In this document: positions 52,453 to 61,859 of the stretch, in pieces
Position numbering within the stretch: position 1 is the first letter of the stretch
How the letters are laid out: the number at the start of each line of letters is the position of its first letter
Assembly: GCA_030604195.1 (NCBI GenBank)
Contig: JAUVWI010000014.1
Span: 1 to 62,591 of the forward strand
DNA length: 62,591 bases
Source: Spirochaetales bacterium
Lineage (GTDB): Bacteria; Spirochaetota; Spirochaetia; SZUA-6; DRHE01
Direction: 5' to 3'
Made by a program: the position numbers and the translations under genes
The notes under the pieces: generated by a model
The model's database searches: none
What the model was told of the DNA's origin: nothing
What the model saw: only the letters and a program-made list of their open reading frames with translations

Positions 52453-54126
52453 CTAACCTTTAAGTTTATTCATACGGCCGATCAGCTTTGTAGTGGACAA
52501 ATTGACCAGCAATACTATAACAATCAATATTGTTCCAGTTGCAAAGGCCCGCTCAAAGGAAATTCCCTCTTTTACCAGAATGTAAAGATGTACTGAGAGG
52601 ACCCGGGCGGATGCGGAGAGACTTCCGGCCGGCTCATAGCTTGACCCGAGTGTAAAGAGGAGCGCTGCCGTTTCCCCCACAGCTCTTCCGATGCCAAGAA
52701 TAATTCCGGTCAGTATACCGGGTGTGGCTGCAGGAATTACCACACCTTTCAGGGTTTGCCATTTGCTGGCTCCCAGAGAGAGGCTGCCCTCCCGGTAAGA
52801 CATAGGAACCGCTTTAAAGGCCTCCTCCGATGTCCTTATTATTGTGGGCAAAATCATTATAGTAATGGTCAGGACCCCCGATAAGAGGCCAATGCCCAGC
52901 TTCAGAAAGCTGACGAAAAAAATATAGCCGAAAAGACCGAAGATGATGGAAGGAATGCCGGCCAGGGTCTCTGTTGAGATACGAAGAATGCTCATAAGGC
53001 GTCCCTGTTTGGCATACTCGGTCAGGTGCAAAGCGGCGCCGATACCTATAGGCGCTGAACAGAAGAGGGTAAGCAGGATCATCAACACCGTGTTATAGAT
53101 GATGGTAGAAATGCCGCCCACCCTACCCGCTTTCCTTGGACGCTCGATCAGAAAGGGCAGATTTAAATTCCAGCTCACCTCGCGGTGTTCAACCCCGAGC
53201 ATCTGTTTCTTCGAGTATTGCAGTGCATCCATGTAATAGCAGTAGCCAATGGATCCGGGGTTTTGTTCCAGTGCATTGAAAAGTTCATCCTTTGAACCTA
53301 CAAAATGTGCCCGGGAAGAAATCATAGATTTTTCTCCGCCCAAAAAATCATTGAACTCCCCAGCCAGATGCATCCCAGGGGAAAAGCTGATCAGTTGTAT
53401 AGGTAGATCGATTCCCCCTACTTCCTGCCAGTTTTGAACCTTGCCACTGAAAATCTGCTCCACCTGATCAGAGGATATGAAGCGGAGTTTGATATTATCC
53501 TTAAATTTTAGAACTTCTTCATTAACCACCAGTGAAATATTGTACACTGGAATTGTTTTTATCTTTTTCTCAGCTAATAGATACTGATTCTCAAGCGTTA
53601 TATAACCGATACTCCCCGGTGTCCGGGCTATGCTCTCGATCATCTCTTTATCATCCCGGACAAAAATCCTGGTACGGGCATACTTACCCTTCTCGCTGAG
53701 CTCGACAACCCGACTGTAGAAAAGATTGCCAAGCTCGCTGTCCGGAGTGTGGGAAAGTATCCTTACCTTTATATCCTGCCCTGTTAATGCCCAATCCCTG
53801 GTCTTGCCTGTAAAGAGGTCTACTATCTCTTTCATTGTCAGATCTCTAACCCGTAGTCCATTATGAGCAATAAAAACAATCCGGCGCTCTCCCTGCCCGT
53901 TTAAAGAGACTTCCACTTTTTTATGATTGATCACCGGTTGTTCCTGGCGGAGGTCGGAAATAAAACCGCGAATAACAATATAGCCGATAACAGAAACTAA
54001 AATGGTAATTGTGATTCCAGCGGCCATCCAGAGAATGCCTTTAGCGAATAGCTGTTGCCTGCGCACTCGTTTAGTGTATCTTGCGCTCCCTACCCTCCGG
54101 GTTTCCCGGATCAGTCTATCTTCCAT
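52453..54126 (-). CDS. pstA: phosphate permease PstA with a large PstS-like periplasmic insertion
   Basis: The last ~220 residues are a normal PstA core ([55 protein letters not shown]). Helix 1 is at about 30-53. Between helix 1 and the core lie ~280 extra residues (53118-53967), where ordinary PstA has a short loop. They contain two PBP-like units: [15 protein letters not shown]...[15 protein letters not shown], and [20 protein letters not shown]...[14 protein letters not shown]. The IFxGKxxNW and PGSIGY motifs match PstS itself (IFAGEIKNWKEVG, TPDSIGYCGFGY). The total is 557 residues against ~290 usual. I start at the ATG 54126 ([11 protein letters not shown]), 11 bases inside pstC. Confidence 0.9.
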   Translation of the reverse strand: MEDRLIRETRRVGSARYTKRVRRQQLFAKGILWMAAGITITILVSVIGYIVIRGFISDLRQEQPVINHKKVEVSLNGQGERRIVFIAHNGLRVRDLTMKEIVDLFTGKTRDWALTGQDIKVRILSHTPDSELGNLFYSRVVELSEKGKYARTRIFVRDDKEMIESIARTPGSIGYITLENQYLLAEKKIKTIPVYNISLVVNEEVLKFKDNIKLRFISSDQVEQIFSGKVQNWQEVGGIDLPIQLISFSPGMHLAGEFNDFLGGEKSMISSRAHFVGSKDELFNALEQNPGSIGYCYYMDALQYSKKQMLGVEHREVSWNLNLPFLIERPRKAGRVGGISTIIYNTVLMILLTLFCSAPIGIGAALHLTEYAKQGRLMSILRISTETLAGIPSIIFGLFGYIFFVSFLKLGIGLLSGVLTITIMILPTIIRTSEEAFKAVPMSYREGSLSLGASKWQTLKGVVIPAATPGILTGIILGIGRAVGETAALLFTLGSSYEPAGSLSASARVLSVHLYILVKEGISFERAFATGTILIVIVLLVNLSTTKLIGRMNKLKG

Positions 54127-54994
54127 GTTCCATGCCTTTTCGGGCAAAGAGATTGATTCCGATATTCAGAATCAAGATGAAGAAAAAGAGTACGATGCCG
54201 GTGGTAAAGAGAGATGTCATATGATCACCGGAAGCATAGCCCATATCGGTAACTATATTCATGGTCAGGGTTCGCACTTTAGAAAGAATTCCGGTGGGCA
54301 TGATGGGCGCATTTCCGGCCACCATCAGAACAGCCATGGTTTCGCCGATGGCCCTGCCTGCTCCCAAAACAACCGAGGCAATAATCCCTGAGCGGGCTGC
54401 CGGCAGGATCACCCTGATAATAGTCTGCCAGTGGCTCGCTCCCAGGGCCAGAGACCCCTCCCTGTACTCCCCGGGCACCGACCGTATGGCTACCTCTGAG
54501 ATATTTATGATGGTGGGAAGAATCATGATGGCCAGAATTATGGCGCCGGAGAGAACACAAAAACCCGTTCCCCCGAACCACTCTCGAACCAGTTTGCAGA
54601 TGACCATTACCCCAAAAAAACCGTAGATAACCGAGGGAATACCTGCCAGAAGCTCCACCACGGATCTTAGAATTCCAGCCACTCTGCCCCTGGCAATCTC
54701 TGCCAGAAAGATAGCACAGGCTATGCCGATAAAGACCCCAAACAGAAGGGCCAGGGCTGTTACATAGATCGATCCGACAATAAAGGACAAAATACCGAAT
54801 CCCGGGACGGGCTCCGCAGTGGGTTCCCAACGAGTGCCTAATAGAAACTCCCAGATGCTTACCTTGCTAAATAGGGGAAAACCACGCTGAAAGATAAAAA
54901 AGGTAATAAAGACTATTGCCAGGACTGAAGCGCCTGCGCATAGCAGGAGAAGCTTTTCAATAGATCGTTCTACCAAAAATCGGCATTTCTTCAT
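54116..54994 (-). CDS. pstC: phosphate ABC transporter permease PstC
   Basis: The 292 residues hold six membrane helices. The permease signature is EYREGSLALGASHWQTIIRV, with LLAGIPSVIYGFFGVMVI, AGRAIGETMAVLMVAGNAPI and a periplasmic first loop around LLGTRWEPTAEPVPGFG. It is normal in length, in contrast to its partner PstA. It is the first gene of the pstC-pstA-pstB-phoU operon, starting about 60 bp after the Pho box on its strand, with AAAGGAG before the ATG. Confidence 0.95.
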   Translation of the reverse strand: MKKCRFLVERSIEKLLLLCAGASVLAIVFITFFIFQRGFPLFSKVSIWEFLLGTRWEPTAEPVPGFGILSFIVGSIYVTALALLFGVFIGIACAIFLAEIARGRVAGILRSVVELLAGIPSVIYGFFGVMVICKLVREWFGGTGFCVLSGAIILAIMILPTIINISEVAIRSVPGEYREGSLALGASHWQTIIRVILPAARSGIIASVVLGAGRAIGETMAVLMVAGNAPIMPTGILSKVRTLTMNIVTDMGYASGDHMTSLFTTGIVLFFFILILNIGINLFARKGMEHGR

Positions 54995-55054
54995 CTTTTC
55001 TCCTTTTATAATGTTTAGGCATAGATAAAATTTGAAACAATTTTAATTCCTGAA

Positions 55055-55082
55055 TATTAGAAATGTGTTAGGATTTGATTAG
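55055..55082 (-). promoter_or_regulatory. Pho box of the pstCAB-phoU operon
   Basis: On the minus strand CTAATC (55082-55077), CTAACA (55071-55066) and CTAATA (55060-55055) follow each other with exact 11-bp spacing. They match the half-sites found before pstS. The site lies between the divergent pstC and phoB genes, so it may control both. Confidence 0.7.
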
Positions 55083-55205
55083 ATTTGCTCTAAAATCATT
55101 TTTAAATTATATTCAGCTCTGGCAATTAATGAGTTTATCGTCTTACTATTTACTCTGCCACCGGAAAACACGTAGAATTGGATTCAGTTAAAAAGGAAAA
55201 ACTAA

Positions 55206-55904
55206 TTGAAGAAGATCCTGATAGTTGAAGATGAAAAAGATATCGCCGAGTTGATCTCTTACAATCTAAAAAGGGAAGGCTTCGACACCAGGGCGGTTAC
55301 TTCCGGAGAAAAAGCTGTAGCCGCAGTTTTAAAAGAAACCCCTGATTTAGTAATCCTGGATTTAATGCTTCCGGGCGTTGACGGCCTTGAAATATGCAAA
55401 CAGCTTAAGTATTCTGAAAAAACTAAGAATATCCCCATACTAATCGTTACTGCAAAAACAGAGGAACATGAAATTGTGCTGGGACTGGAGCTTGGCGCTG
55501 ATGACTATCTTACCAAACCCTTCAGCCCCAGGGTTTTGATTGCTAGAGCAAAAGCGGTAATCCGCAGGTATAGCAGAAAAGCAGCAGAAAAGACAACTGA
55601 ACAGACAATTATTAAGGCCGGAAATATCTTGATTGATCTTTCACGGTACAGAGTGGAGATTGAAGGGGAAAAAGCAAACCTTTCAGCGACCGAGTTTAAC
55701 CTCCTTGTTTTTTTAGCCCGTAACCGGGGATCGGTGTTTTCCAGGAACCAGATAATTGAAGCAGTAAAGGGAAGCGATTACCCGGTAACCGATCGTTCCG
55801 TGGATGTGCAAATAGTAGGGCTCAGAAAGAAATTGGGGGGGGCCGGCTCAATTATTGAAACAATCAGAGGTATCGGATACCGGATGAAAGAGGAAGATGA
55901 CTAG
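55206..55904 (+). CDS. phoB: phosphate regulon response regulator (PhoB/PhoP type)
   Basis: The 232-residue OmpR-family regulator starts at TTG with AAAGGAAAAA before it. Its receiver domain has LIVEDEKDIAELISYNLKRE, the phospho-Asp in VILDLMLPGVDGLEI, LIVTAKTEE and LTKPFSPRVL. The winged helix ends DRSVDVQIVGLRKKLG...ETIRGIGYRM. Context (divergent pst operon, PhoR downstream) identifies it. It is the likely reader of the 11-bp-phased CTAACA half-sites. Confidence 0.93.
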   Translation: MKKILIVEDEKDIAELISYNLKREGFDTRAVTSGEKAVAAVLKETPDLVILDLMLPGVDGLEICKQLKYSEKTKNIPILIVTAKTEEHEIVLGLELGADDYLTKPFSPRVLIARAKAVIRRYSRKAAEKTTEQTIIKAGNILIDLSRYRVEIEGEKANLSATEFNLLVFLARNRGSVFSRNQIIEAVKGSDYPVTDRSVDVQIVGLRKKLGGAGSIIETIRGIGYRMKEEDD

Positions 55905-57660
55905 TTATTTACTAAAAAGACACCTGTTTAGCCTGTTGGTTATTACTTTAGGCCTTCTTCTGGCCGCTCTTTTATCAGCCGGTATTATTAAAAAAATCAC
56001 CTACTCAGCAACTGAAAAATCCCTGCGCCAGAACGCCTTGATGATCAGCAACCTGCTGTCTGTTACTACTGATCAGGAATTAGATGAACTGGTTAAAACA
56101 TTAAAGGTTGAGGGACTCAGGATCACTATTATAAAAGGCGACGGAGAAGTGATTGCCGATTCAGAGGCTGATATCAGGCTGCTTGATAATCATAAGAACA
56201 GGGAGGAGGTCAGCGAAGCTAAAGCAGGAAAGCTGGGACTGGCCACCCGTTTTAGTCAGAGTGTTTCCAGGAGCTTACTTTACCTGGCACTCCCAATTGA
56301 AAATTTTTCAGGAATGGATCTTATAATTCGAACCTCAGCCGTAGTTAATGATATCAATTCTATCTTGAAGAAGGCATATACTAAGATTGCTATAGTCGCT
56401 TTCAGTATTCTCTTTCTACTCCTTTTTGTGAGCCTGTTAATTGAAAAAAGAATGGCTAAGCCTCTCTTTAAAATTCAGAAAGCAGCGGCCGCTTTTGCCT
56501 CGGGAAATCTGAATTATTACCTACATATCGGCCATCCTGAAGATATTAAAGCTGTCGCCAAATCTCTTAACAAAATGGCAACCAATTTATCTAATAAGAT
56601 CACTACAATTACCATGCAGAAAAATGAGCTTCATGCAATCCTGGAGGGTATGGTTGAAGCGGTAATTCTTTTTAACAACCGGGGAATAATTCTAAATATG
56701 AATTCAGCAGCCTGCCGTCTCTTCTCCGTGGATAAAGAGCAGTCACAGGGAAGCACTCTTTTAGATGCTGTAAGAGACAGCAGGCTATATAGTATTTCAG
56801 AAAAGATCTTCGAGCAGGAAGAGGCAATTGTTGAGCAAATTGAACTATCTCCACAACAGTCAAAACCGGTGAATCTCGACATTTACTGCACCCTTCTTCC
56901 TAATGCAGGCCATAAAGAACAAAGGGCTATTATAGTAATCAATGATATAACTGAGCTGAAAAGACTGGAAAATATTCGCACTGATTTTGTAGCCAATGTA
57001 TCGCATGAGTTAAAAACCCCGGTAACAGCTATTAAGGGCTTCTTAGAAACTATTACTGAGGGAGATACTGATCAGTCTACCGCTGAACATTTTCTCGCAC
57101 GCTCCCTAAAAAACACGAACCGCCTGGATGCAATTATTAATGATCTTTTATCATTATCAAAACTTGAGAACAGCAACCCCGGCAAAGATGAGTTCCTGGA
57201 ATCATCAATAGATGAGATTATCGCTAAGGCAATACAGGTATGTACTGCCAGGGCAAATAGGAAAAAGACAACAATAAGCTATTTTAACAAAACAGATTTA
57301 AAGATTCGGGTTATTCCCAACCTGATTGAACAGGCGCTTATAAACCTGATTGACAATGCATTGAAGTATAGCGGACCTGGGACAATGGTCCGGGTAGAAC
57401 TTGAAGATCATAAAACAGAACTGGAAATACTGGTAAAGGATGATGGCAAAGGAATAACTGTATCTGAACAGGAGCGTATCTTTGAACGCTTTTACCGGGT
57501 TGATAGAGCAAGAAGCAGGGAATCCGGAGGAACCGGGCTTGGGTTGTCAATTGTAAAGCACATTTGCGAGCTGCATAACGGAAAGGTCTCTGTTTTAAGC
57601 GAAGAGGAAAAGGGATCGACTTTCTCTATCACTCTGCCTAAAACAATTCGTCCATTTTAG
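55897..57660 (+). CDS. phoR: phosphate regulon sensor kinase (PhoR type)
   Basis: The 587-residue membrane kinase overlaps phoB by 8 bases. It has two helices (about 9-30 and 166-186) around an extracytoplasmic domain of about 135 residues, a HAMP linker ([20 protein letters not shown]), a PAS domain ([20 protein letters not shown]) and the HisKA box [20 protein letters not shown]. The ATPase domain has [34 protein letters not shown] large extracytoplasmic domain is more like Gram-positive PhoR than the E. coli form. It should respond to Pst occupancy through PhoU. Confidence 0.93.
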   Translation: MTSYLLKRHLFSLLVITLGLLLAALLSAGIIKKITYSATEKSLRQNALMISNLLSVTTDQELDELVKTLKVEGLRITIIKGDGEVIADSEADIRLLDNHKNREEVSEAKAGKLGLATRFSQSVSRSLLYLALPIENFSGMDLIIRTSAVVNDINSILKKAYTKIAIVAFSILFLLLFVSLLIEKRMAKPLFKIQKAAAAFASGNLNYYLHIGHPEDIKAVAKSLNKMATNLSNKITTITMQKNELHAILEGMVEAVILFNNRGIILNMNSAACRLFSVDKEQSQGSTLLDAVRDSRLYSISEKIFEQEEAIVEQIELSPQQSKPVNLDIYCTLLPNAGHKEQRAIIVINDITELKRLENIRTDFVANVSHELKTPVTAIKGFLETITEGDTDQSTAEHFLARSLKNTNRLDAIINDLLSLSKLENSNPGKDEFLESSIDEIIAKAIQVCTARANRKKTTISYFNKTDLKIRVIPNLIEQALINLIDNALKYSGPGTMVRVELEDHKTELEILVKDDGKGITVSEQERIFERFYRVDRARSRESGGTGLGLSIVKHICELHNGKVSVLSEEEKGSTFSITLPKTIRPF

Positions 57661-57671
57661 AGTTTGGAGCT

Positions 57672-57942
57672 TGATGGATATCAATTCCTGTCAGGCTGTG
57701 AGCATGTTCTGTTATTATTCTGGGCATCAGGGGAACTTCAAACCGGTAGAGCTCATGAGCCAGACGATAGTAAGTAATTGCCAGTATTCCCGGATAGCAA
57801 AATATAGTCTCTGCCATACTTGCTGCAGCCGGATCACCCTCATAAGCGGCCCGGACATCTCCTGCCAACAGATTCTGTATTTGCGGCAGCTTCTCAAGAA
57901 AGCCCCTTATAATCTGCGCCGCCCCTTGAGTACACTCCGGGC
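57672..57942 (-). pseudogene. cysE: internal fragment of serine acetyltransferase gene (copy 1)
   Basis: This stretch matches the cysE at the right end of the window (62180-62452) at roughly 94-95% by eye. It encodes [20 protein letters not shown] and [20 protein letters not shown], then loses similarity just after SLTGIDIH, before the hexapeptide catalytic repeats. It begins 12 bp after the phoR stop. On its other side lies truncated cysK. Both ends of this cysE copy are missing, so it is inactive. Confidence 0.85.
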
Positions 57943-57957
57943 AGGATGCTGATTACT

Positions 57958-58392
57958 TCAATAACCTGTTCCCGGGAGGGCAGCAGCCAGCTCCTCTACC
58001 TTTTTTATCGCTCCCGTCATTCCTTCTGAACCTGGTGTTAAGATCAATTCGACGCCGAAGATTTTAAGCAGTTTCTGTCTTTCCAGGCTCATGGTATCCG
58101 GCATGGTCAATACCAGCTTATAACCCCTGGCCGCGCAGATATAAGCCAGAGCAATTCCGGTATTACCGCTGGTAGGCTCCAGTATTATGGTCTCCGGTGT
58201 AATCCGGCCTTCTTTTTCAGCCGCTTCGATCATACTTAAGGCAATACGGTCCTTAACGCTGGAACCGGGATTGAAAGATTCGAGTTTTACTAAAATTGTA
58301 GCACGCAGGCCCTTAGCCATCCTGTTGAGCCTGATCAAAGGTGTGGAACCGATTACTTTAGTAATATCAGCTGCAATATTCAACACTTCCAA
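57958..58392 (-). pseudogene. cysK: cysteine synthase A, C-terminally truncated
   Basis: The 144 residues match the N-terminal half of O-acetylserine sulfhydrylase: [32 protein letters not shown] with the PLP lysine, [20 protein letters not shown], and [20 protein letters not shown]. It ends at TGY, where a normal CysK of about 305 residues would continue with the second half of the PLP site. The TTG start at 58392 lies on the border of a transposase fragment, so its native promoter is probably lost. Deletion has joined it to the cysE fragment 16 bp away. Confidence 0.88.
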
Positions 58393-58543
58393 CTGTCCAG
58401 TGCATACCAGATTGCTTGAGTCGTTGCCCGATGACCGTTTTGCAACCCGCCTCTATCACCCCAGATCCTATGAACAAACCTTGTTTTCTGAAATCTCTAT
58501 AACGCATCCTCCCTAGTATACGAGCAACTTGAGTCAAGTGAAT
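58391..58543 (-). mobile_element. C-terminal transposase fragment, ISKra4-like
   Basis: The minus-strand frame reads [20 protein letters not shown] then [19 protein letters not shown]. This is the conserved tail of ISKra4-family DDE transposases (the GSGVxEAGCKxxIGxRLKQSG block). It stops at 58391 where cysK begins. No terminal repeats or other transposase parts were found; the 276 bp to its right (58544-58819) are AT-rich and hold no gene I can assign. Confidence 0.7.
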
Positions 58544-58819
58544 ACCTATTTCTTTTTATATTATTTTCGAGACTGCTTAATATTTCTGATTCTTTTGGAA
58601 AGTATTCATATAAATCTTCAATTTTTCATTACTGAAACCGTACATCAATAATGTGTTAAAGATGTGCTGCTAGTTATCAATTATGGGATAGAGAAAAAGG
58701 CGAATGTATATGATCGGGGCACGGAGAGAAGGTGATCACATTCTCTAATTCCTTTTAATCTAAGACCGGGTCGTTTCGCCGAAGGAAAGCACCAGGCAGC
58801 ATCTACCCGTTATATCTCT

Positions 58820-59731
58820 ATGTGCAGTCACAACTCTCTCTTGCCCTCGGTTCGAACCAGCCCCAGACTCTACAACAGTCAACGTGGAACGAACGCTCTT
58901 CAACCCATTTTCAAGGAGCACTTCCAGGAGTTCGCCGACACCTATGAGCAGAAGTATGCCTCTACATACAGACGTTTCCGCTTGGATCTCATCACGGAGG
59001 TGGTCGAAAACTTTATTTCATACGGCGACTATACTCAAGGTGTCGCCCGCATCCAGTCCACAGGATGAAACCATGCACCAACCCTGAATGTAAAGAGGAA
59101 TTCTTCCGTCCTTTCAGTTGCAAAGGCTTTCATCTCTGCCCTTCCTGTTCACAGAAGCGAACGCTTCTCTTTACTTTAGTACATGGCGAATGACCTTTTA
59201 CTCCGGCTTCCCCATAGTGTTGTCCGGCTGGCTCCGGATGGGTGGAGGCAGAAGCACCTCGATTCTCCTGATTCACCTGATTCACCTGAAACACAAGAGG
59301 AATACAACCCTGATTGCTCTGTCTGCTCATCGGAGAGCAGAGCTGCATGGGCACGGTTGCTTGCCAAGGTATACGCAGTAAATCCACTCGAGTGTGTCAA
59401 ATGCGGCTCGCCCATGAAAATACTCGCCGTTATTACCGACCCTGAGGAGATAAAGAAGATTCTTCGACACCTTGTAAAGATTGGTAGACCTCCACCGGTG
59501 ATAGACCCATCAACTTTGAACTAACTGCCTACTTTCTTTTCCCTAACTCTCCTCACAAGGGCTAACTCTACATCCAGATTATCACAAACAACGCCCAAAG
59601 AGCTACTTTCAAGATTTCAGGTGAAAGAGGATGCCAAGCCGGAAAGGTTTCATTGCTCTTGTGGGGCTTCATCACTGTTCTTCGGTTACTATCTCTCGAT
59701 TTTGCGCACGCTTCTTGACTATTCGCATCAG
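58820..59731 (+). mobile_element. IS91-like element, copy A (damaged)
   Basis: The transposase remains are in three frames. An N-terminal part (58820-59060) includes IFKEHFQEFADTYEQKYAST and GDYTQGVARIQ. A zinc finger (59066-59191) reads CTNPECKEEFFRPFSCKGFH, LCPSCSQKR. A C-terminal part (59183-59524) reads LLAKVYAVNPLECVKCGSPM, KILAVITDPEEIKKILRHL. The central region with the catalytic tyrosine is missing at a junction near 59215. The 3' non-coding end (59545-59731) is shared with copy B and finishes at ATTCGCATCAG. IS91 elements move by rolling-circle transposition and have no terminal inverted repeats. Confidence 0.8.
59545..59731 (+). repeat. 187-bp IS91-like terminus, copy A
   Basis: These 187 bp are nearly identical (about three differences seen by eye) to 61642-61828. 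Similarity stops sharply after ATTCGCATCAG in both copies, so this point is the likely element end. The remainder of the gap before the ATPase gene (59732-59860) is AT-rich and shows no other feature. Confidence 0.85.
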
Positions 59732-59860
59732 CTCGGATTATAAAAATTACTATAATTTAATATCAGCAGAAATGAGTTTTTTGCTTGATTTATACTTTTA
59801 AGTATAGTAAATTATATCCAAAAGAGAATAGTCATATTTAGATAAAATGAGAGTATAAGA

Positions 59861-60994
59861 ATGAGCACTACAAATCCCTTTCTTTTTGGAGTAATTGTCT
59901 CAGGCAAAGATTTTTGTAATCGGGAAGATGAAATTAACGAATTAAAAAGAGACATTCAGAATGGACAGAACACAATTATTTATTCACCCAGACGATATGG
60001 AAAGACATCATTGATTTTTGAGGTTTTTCGCCAACTATCCGATGAAAAAAATCTTAATACTGTTTATGTTAATCTTTATTCGATTCTTTCTGAGACGGAT
60101 TTTGTTGAAACATATCATCGTGCATTATTTAAGTCCCTTGCTAAATCTCCTCAGACTGTTTTTAAGCTTTTAAGCCAGTATTTAAAGTCAATTCGTCCAA
60201 AAGTGACTGTAAATCCTGATGGTGCATTTGATTTAGGCATAGATTTTATGCCGGAGATTGATGAAGCGCTTACGGATATAATGGATGTTCCATTGAGATA
60301 TGCTGAAAAAACAGGTAAAAATATAACAATTGCCTTTGATGAGTTTCAACAGATATCATGTATCCAGAATCGTTCTCTTGAAAAGAAAATTAGAAATATC
60401 ATACAGGAACAATCCAATAAGATAAGCTATATCTTTTTAGGTAGCAAACACCACATAATGGAAGAAATGTTTTCCAATCCCAATCGGCCTTTTTACCGCG
60501 CCGGTAAACATCTTCCCTTAAAAAAAATAGATCGAAGAAATATGACGGATTTTGTTGTTGAAAAATTCAATAAAAGTGAAAAAAGTATTCCTAAAAATCT
60601 TGCAGAGCATATTATTGATTTAGTAGATAATCATCCATATTATGTTCAACACTATTCGCATGTTATATGGGACATTTCTGAAAAAAAAGTGAATAAGGAA
60701 AATTTAGAAAGGGCTTTAAACTATACATTGAGCAGAGAATCTGCTGTCTTTTTAGAAATTTGGGACCGGTTAAGACTTAATCAAAAGAAGACATTGGTTG
60801 CCCTGGCTTTAAAAGACAAAAACGAAGGAATTTTTTCTCAAGCAATACTTAAACATTTCAGCCTTCCTCCGGTTTCTTCTTTGCAAAAAAGTTTAAAAGC
60901 ACTTTATGATCAGGAATTAATAGAAAAAGCAGCCGGAGATTACCGTATTGTTGATCTGTTTTTCAAATTGTGGATAAAAACTACCTGGGGTTAG
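59861..60994 (+). CDS. P-loop ATPase of the archaeal-ATPase/STAND-like group
   Basis: The 377 residues begin with NPFLFGVIVSGKDFCNREDE, the usual head of 'ATP-binding protein' members near Pfam ATPase_2. Walker A is IIYSPRRYGKTSLIFEV, Walker B is NITIAFDEFQQI, and the sensor region is SYIFLGSKHHIMEEMF. A C-terminal winged helix is likely (FSQAILKHFSLPPVSSLQKS, then DYRIVDLFFKLWI). It is much more AT-rich than core genes and stands alone between two IS91-like termini, pointing to transfer as a passenger. The biological role is unknown; relatives are often in defence or mobile contexts. Confidence 0.8.
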   Translation: MSTTNPFLFGVIVSGKDFCNREDEINELKRDIQNGQNTIIYSPRRYGKTSLIFEVFRQLSDEKNLNTVYVNLYSILSETDFVETYHRALFKSLAKSPQTVFKLLSQYLKSIRPKVTVNPDGAFDLGIDFMPEIDEALTDIMDVPLRYAEKTGKNITIAFDEFQQISCIQNRSLEKKIRNIIQEQSNKISYIFLGSKHHIMEEMFSNPNRPFYRAGKHLPLKKIDRRNMTDFVVEKFNKSEKSIPKNLAEHIIDLVDNHPYYVQHYSHVIWDISEKKVNKENLERALNYTLSRESAVFLEIWDRLRLNQKKTLVALALKDKNEGIFSQAILKHFSLPPVSSLQKSLKALYDQELIEKAAGDYRIVDLFFKLWIKTTWG

Positions 60995-61021
60995 AAGTAC
61001 AAAGAAGGAATAATTCATTAA

Positions 61022-61063
61022 GGGACTTTTAATTGTCGCTAGGCGGGACTTTTAATTGTCGCT
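61022..61063 (+). repeat. tandem 19-bp repeat
   Basis: GGGACTTTTAATTGTCGCT occurs at 61022-61040 and 61045-61063, a 23-bp period. It lies exactly where IS91-like copy B begins. Multiple short terminal repeats of this kind occur at ends of IS21-type elements, but no IS21 genes are seen, so the origin is uncertain. Confidence 0.6.
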
Positions 61064-61065
61064 GA

Positions 61066-61828
61066 TCACGAATGCTTCCGCAGGCGTGTCATCAAGCTCT
61101 TTATCGAAAAAAAACTCATCAACCAACACATGGCAGATAACCTGCTCATCTGGAGGCACTCGGGATTCAGTGTGGACGCATCCATCCTACTGCCGGCCTC
61201 TACTGCCGGGCTGAAGCTCGAAGGAGCGGGAAAGTCTTGCGCAATACTTGGCACGACCACCAATCTCGCTCAAAAAAGTGCGCTTTGAGAGCTTCCACGG
61301 AAAGGATCTCTTCCACACCTCATACAACGAGTACAACAAAAGAAAGCCTGAAGCTCTTCGGGGCAACTGATTTTATCGCTCTGCTCACTCAGCACCTACC
61401 TCCCAAGGGCGCACAATATATCCGACGCTACGGATTGTACTCCTCACGCAGTCGAGGCAAATGGATCGAGAAGCCCTATGTTGTCCGGCTGGCTCCGGAT
61501 GGTTGGAGGCAGAAGCACCTCGATTCTCCTGAAACACAAGAGGAATACAACCCTGATTGCTCTGTCTGCTCATCGGAGAGCAGAACTGCATGCCTGTGCC
61601 CGCCAGGGTAGGCACGGTTGATTGCCAGGGTATACGCAGTAAACTCTCCTCACAAGGGCTAACTCTACATCCAGATTATCACAAACAACGCCCAAAGAGC
61701 TACTTTCAAGATTTCAGGTGAAAGAGGATGCCAAGCCGGAAAGGTCTCATTGCTCTTGTGGGGCTTCATCACTGTTCTTCGGTTACTATCTCTCGATTTT
61801 GCTCACGATTCTTGACTATTCGCATCAG
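61066..61828 (+). mobile_element. IS91-like element, copy B (damaged)
   Basis: This copy keeps the middle of the transposase that copy A lost: MADNLLIWRHSGFSVDASIL, then in a second frame ESLAQYLARPPISLKKVRFE, then in a third LLTQHLPPKGAQYIRRYGLY and SSRSRGKW. It continues into the C-terminal block VVRLAPDGWRQKHLDSPETQ also found in copy A. A deletion after GCAGTAAA (61641) removes the C-terminal end and joins the shared 187-bp terminus. At least two frameshifts make it inactive. Confidence 0.8.
61642..61828 (+). repeat. 187-bp IS91-like terminus, copy B
   Basis: This is the second copy of the sequence at 59545-59731, ending at the same ATTCGCATCAG boundary. The cysE gene ends 32 bp to its right on the other strand. 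Confidence 0.85.
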
Positions 61829-61859
61829 GTCTGACCGGACCACCCGCCTGCAGGTTTAA

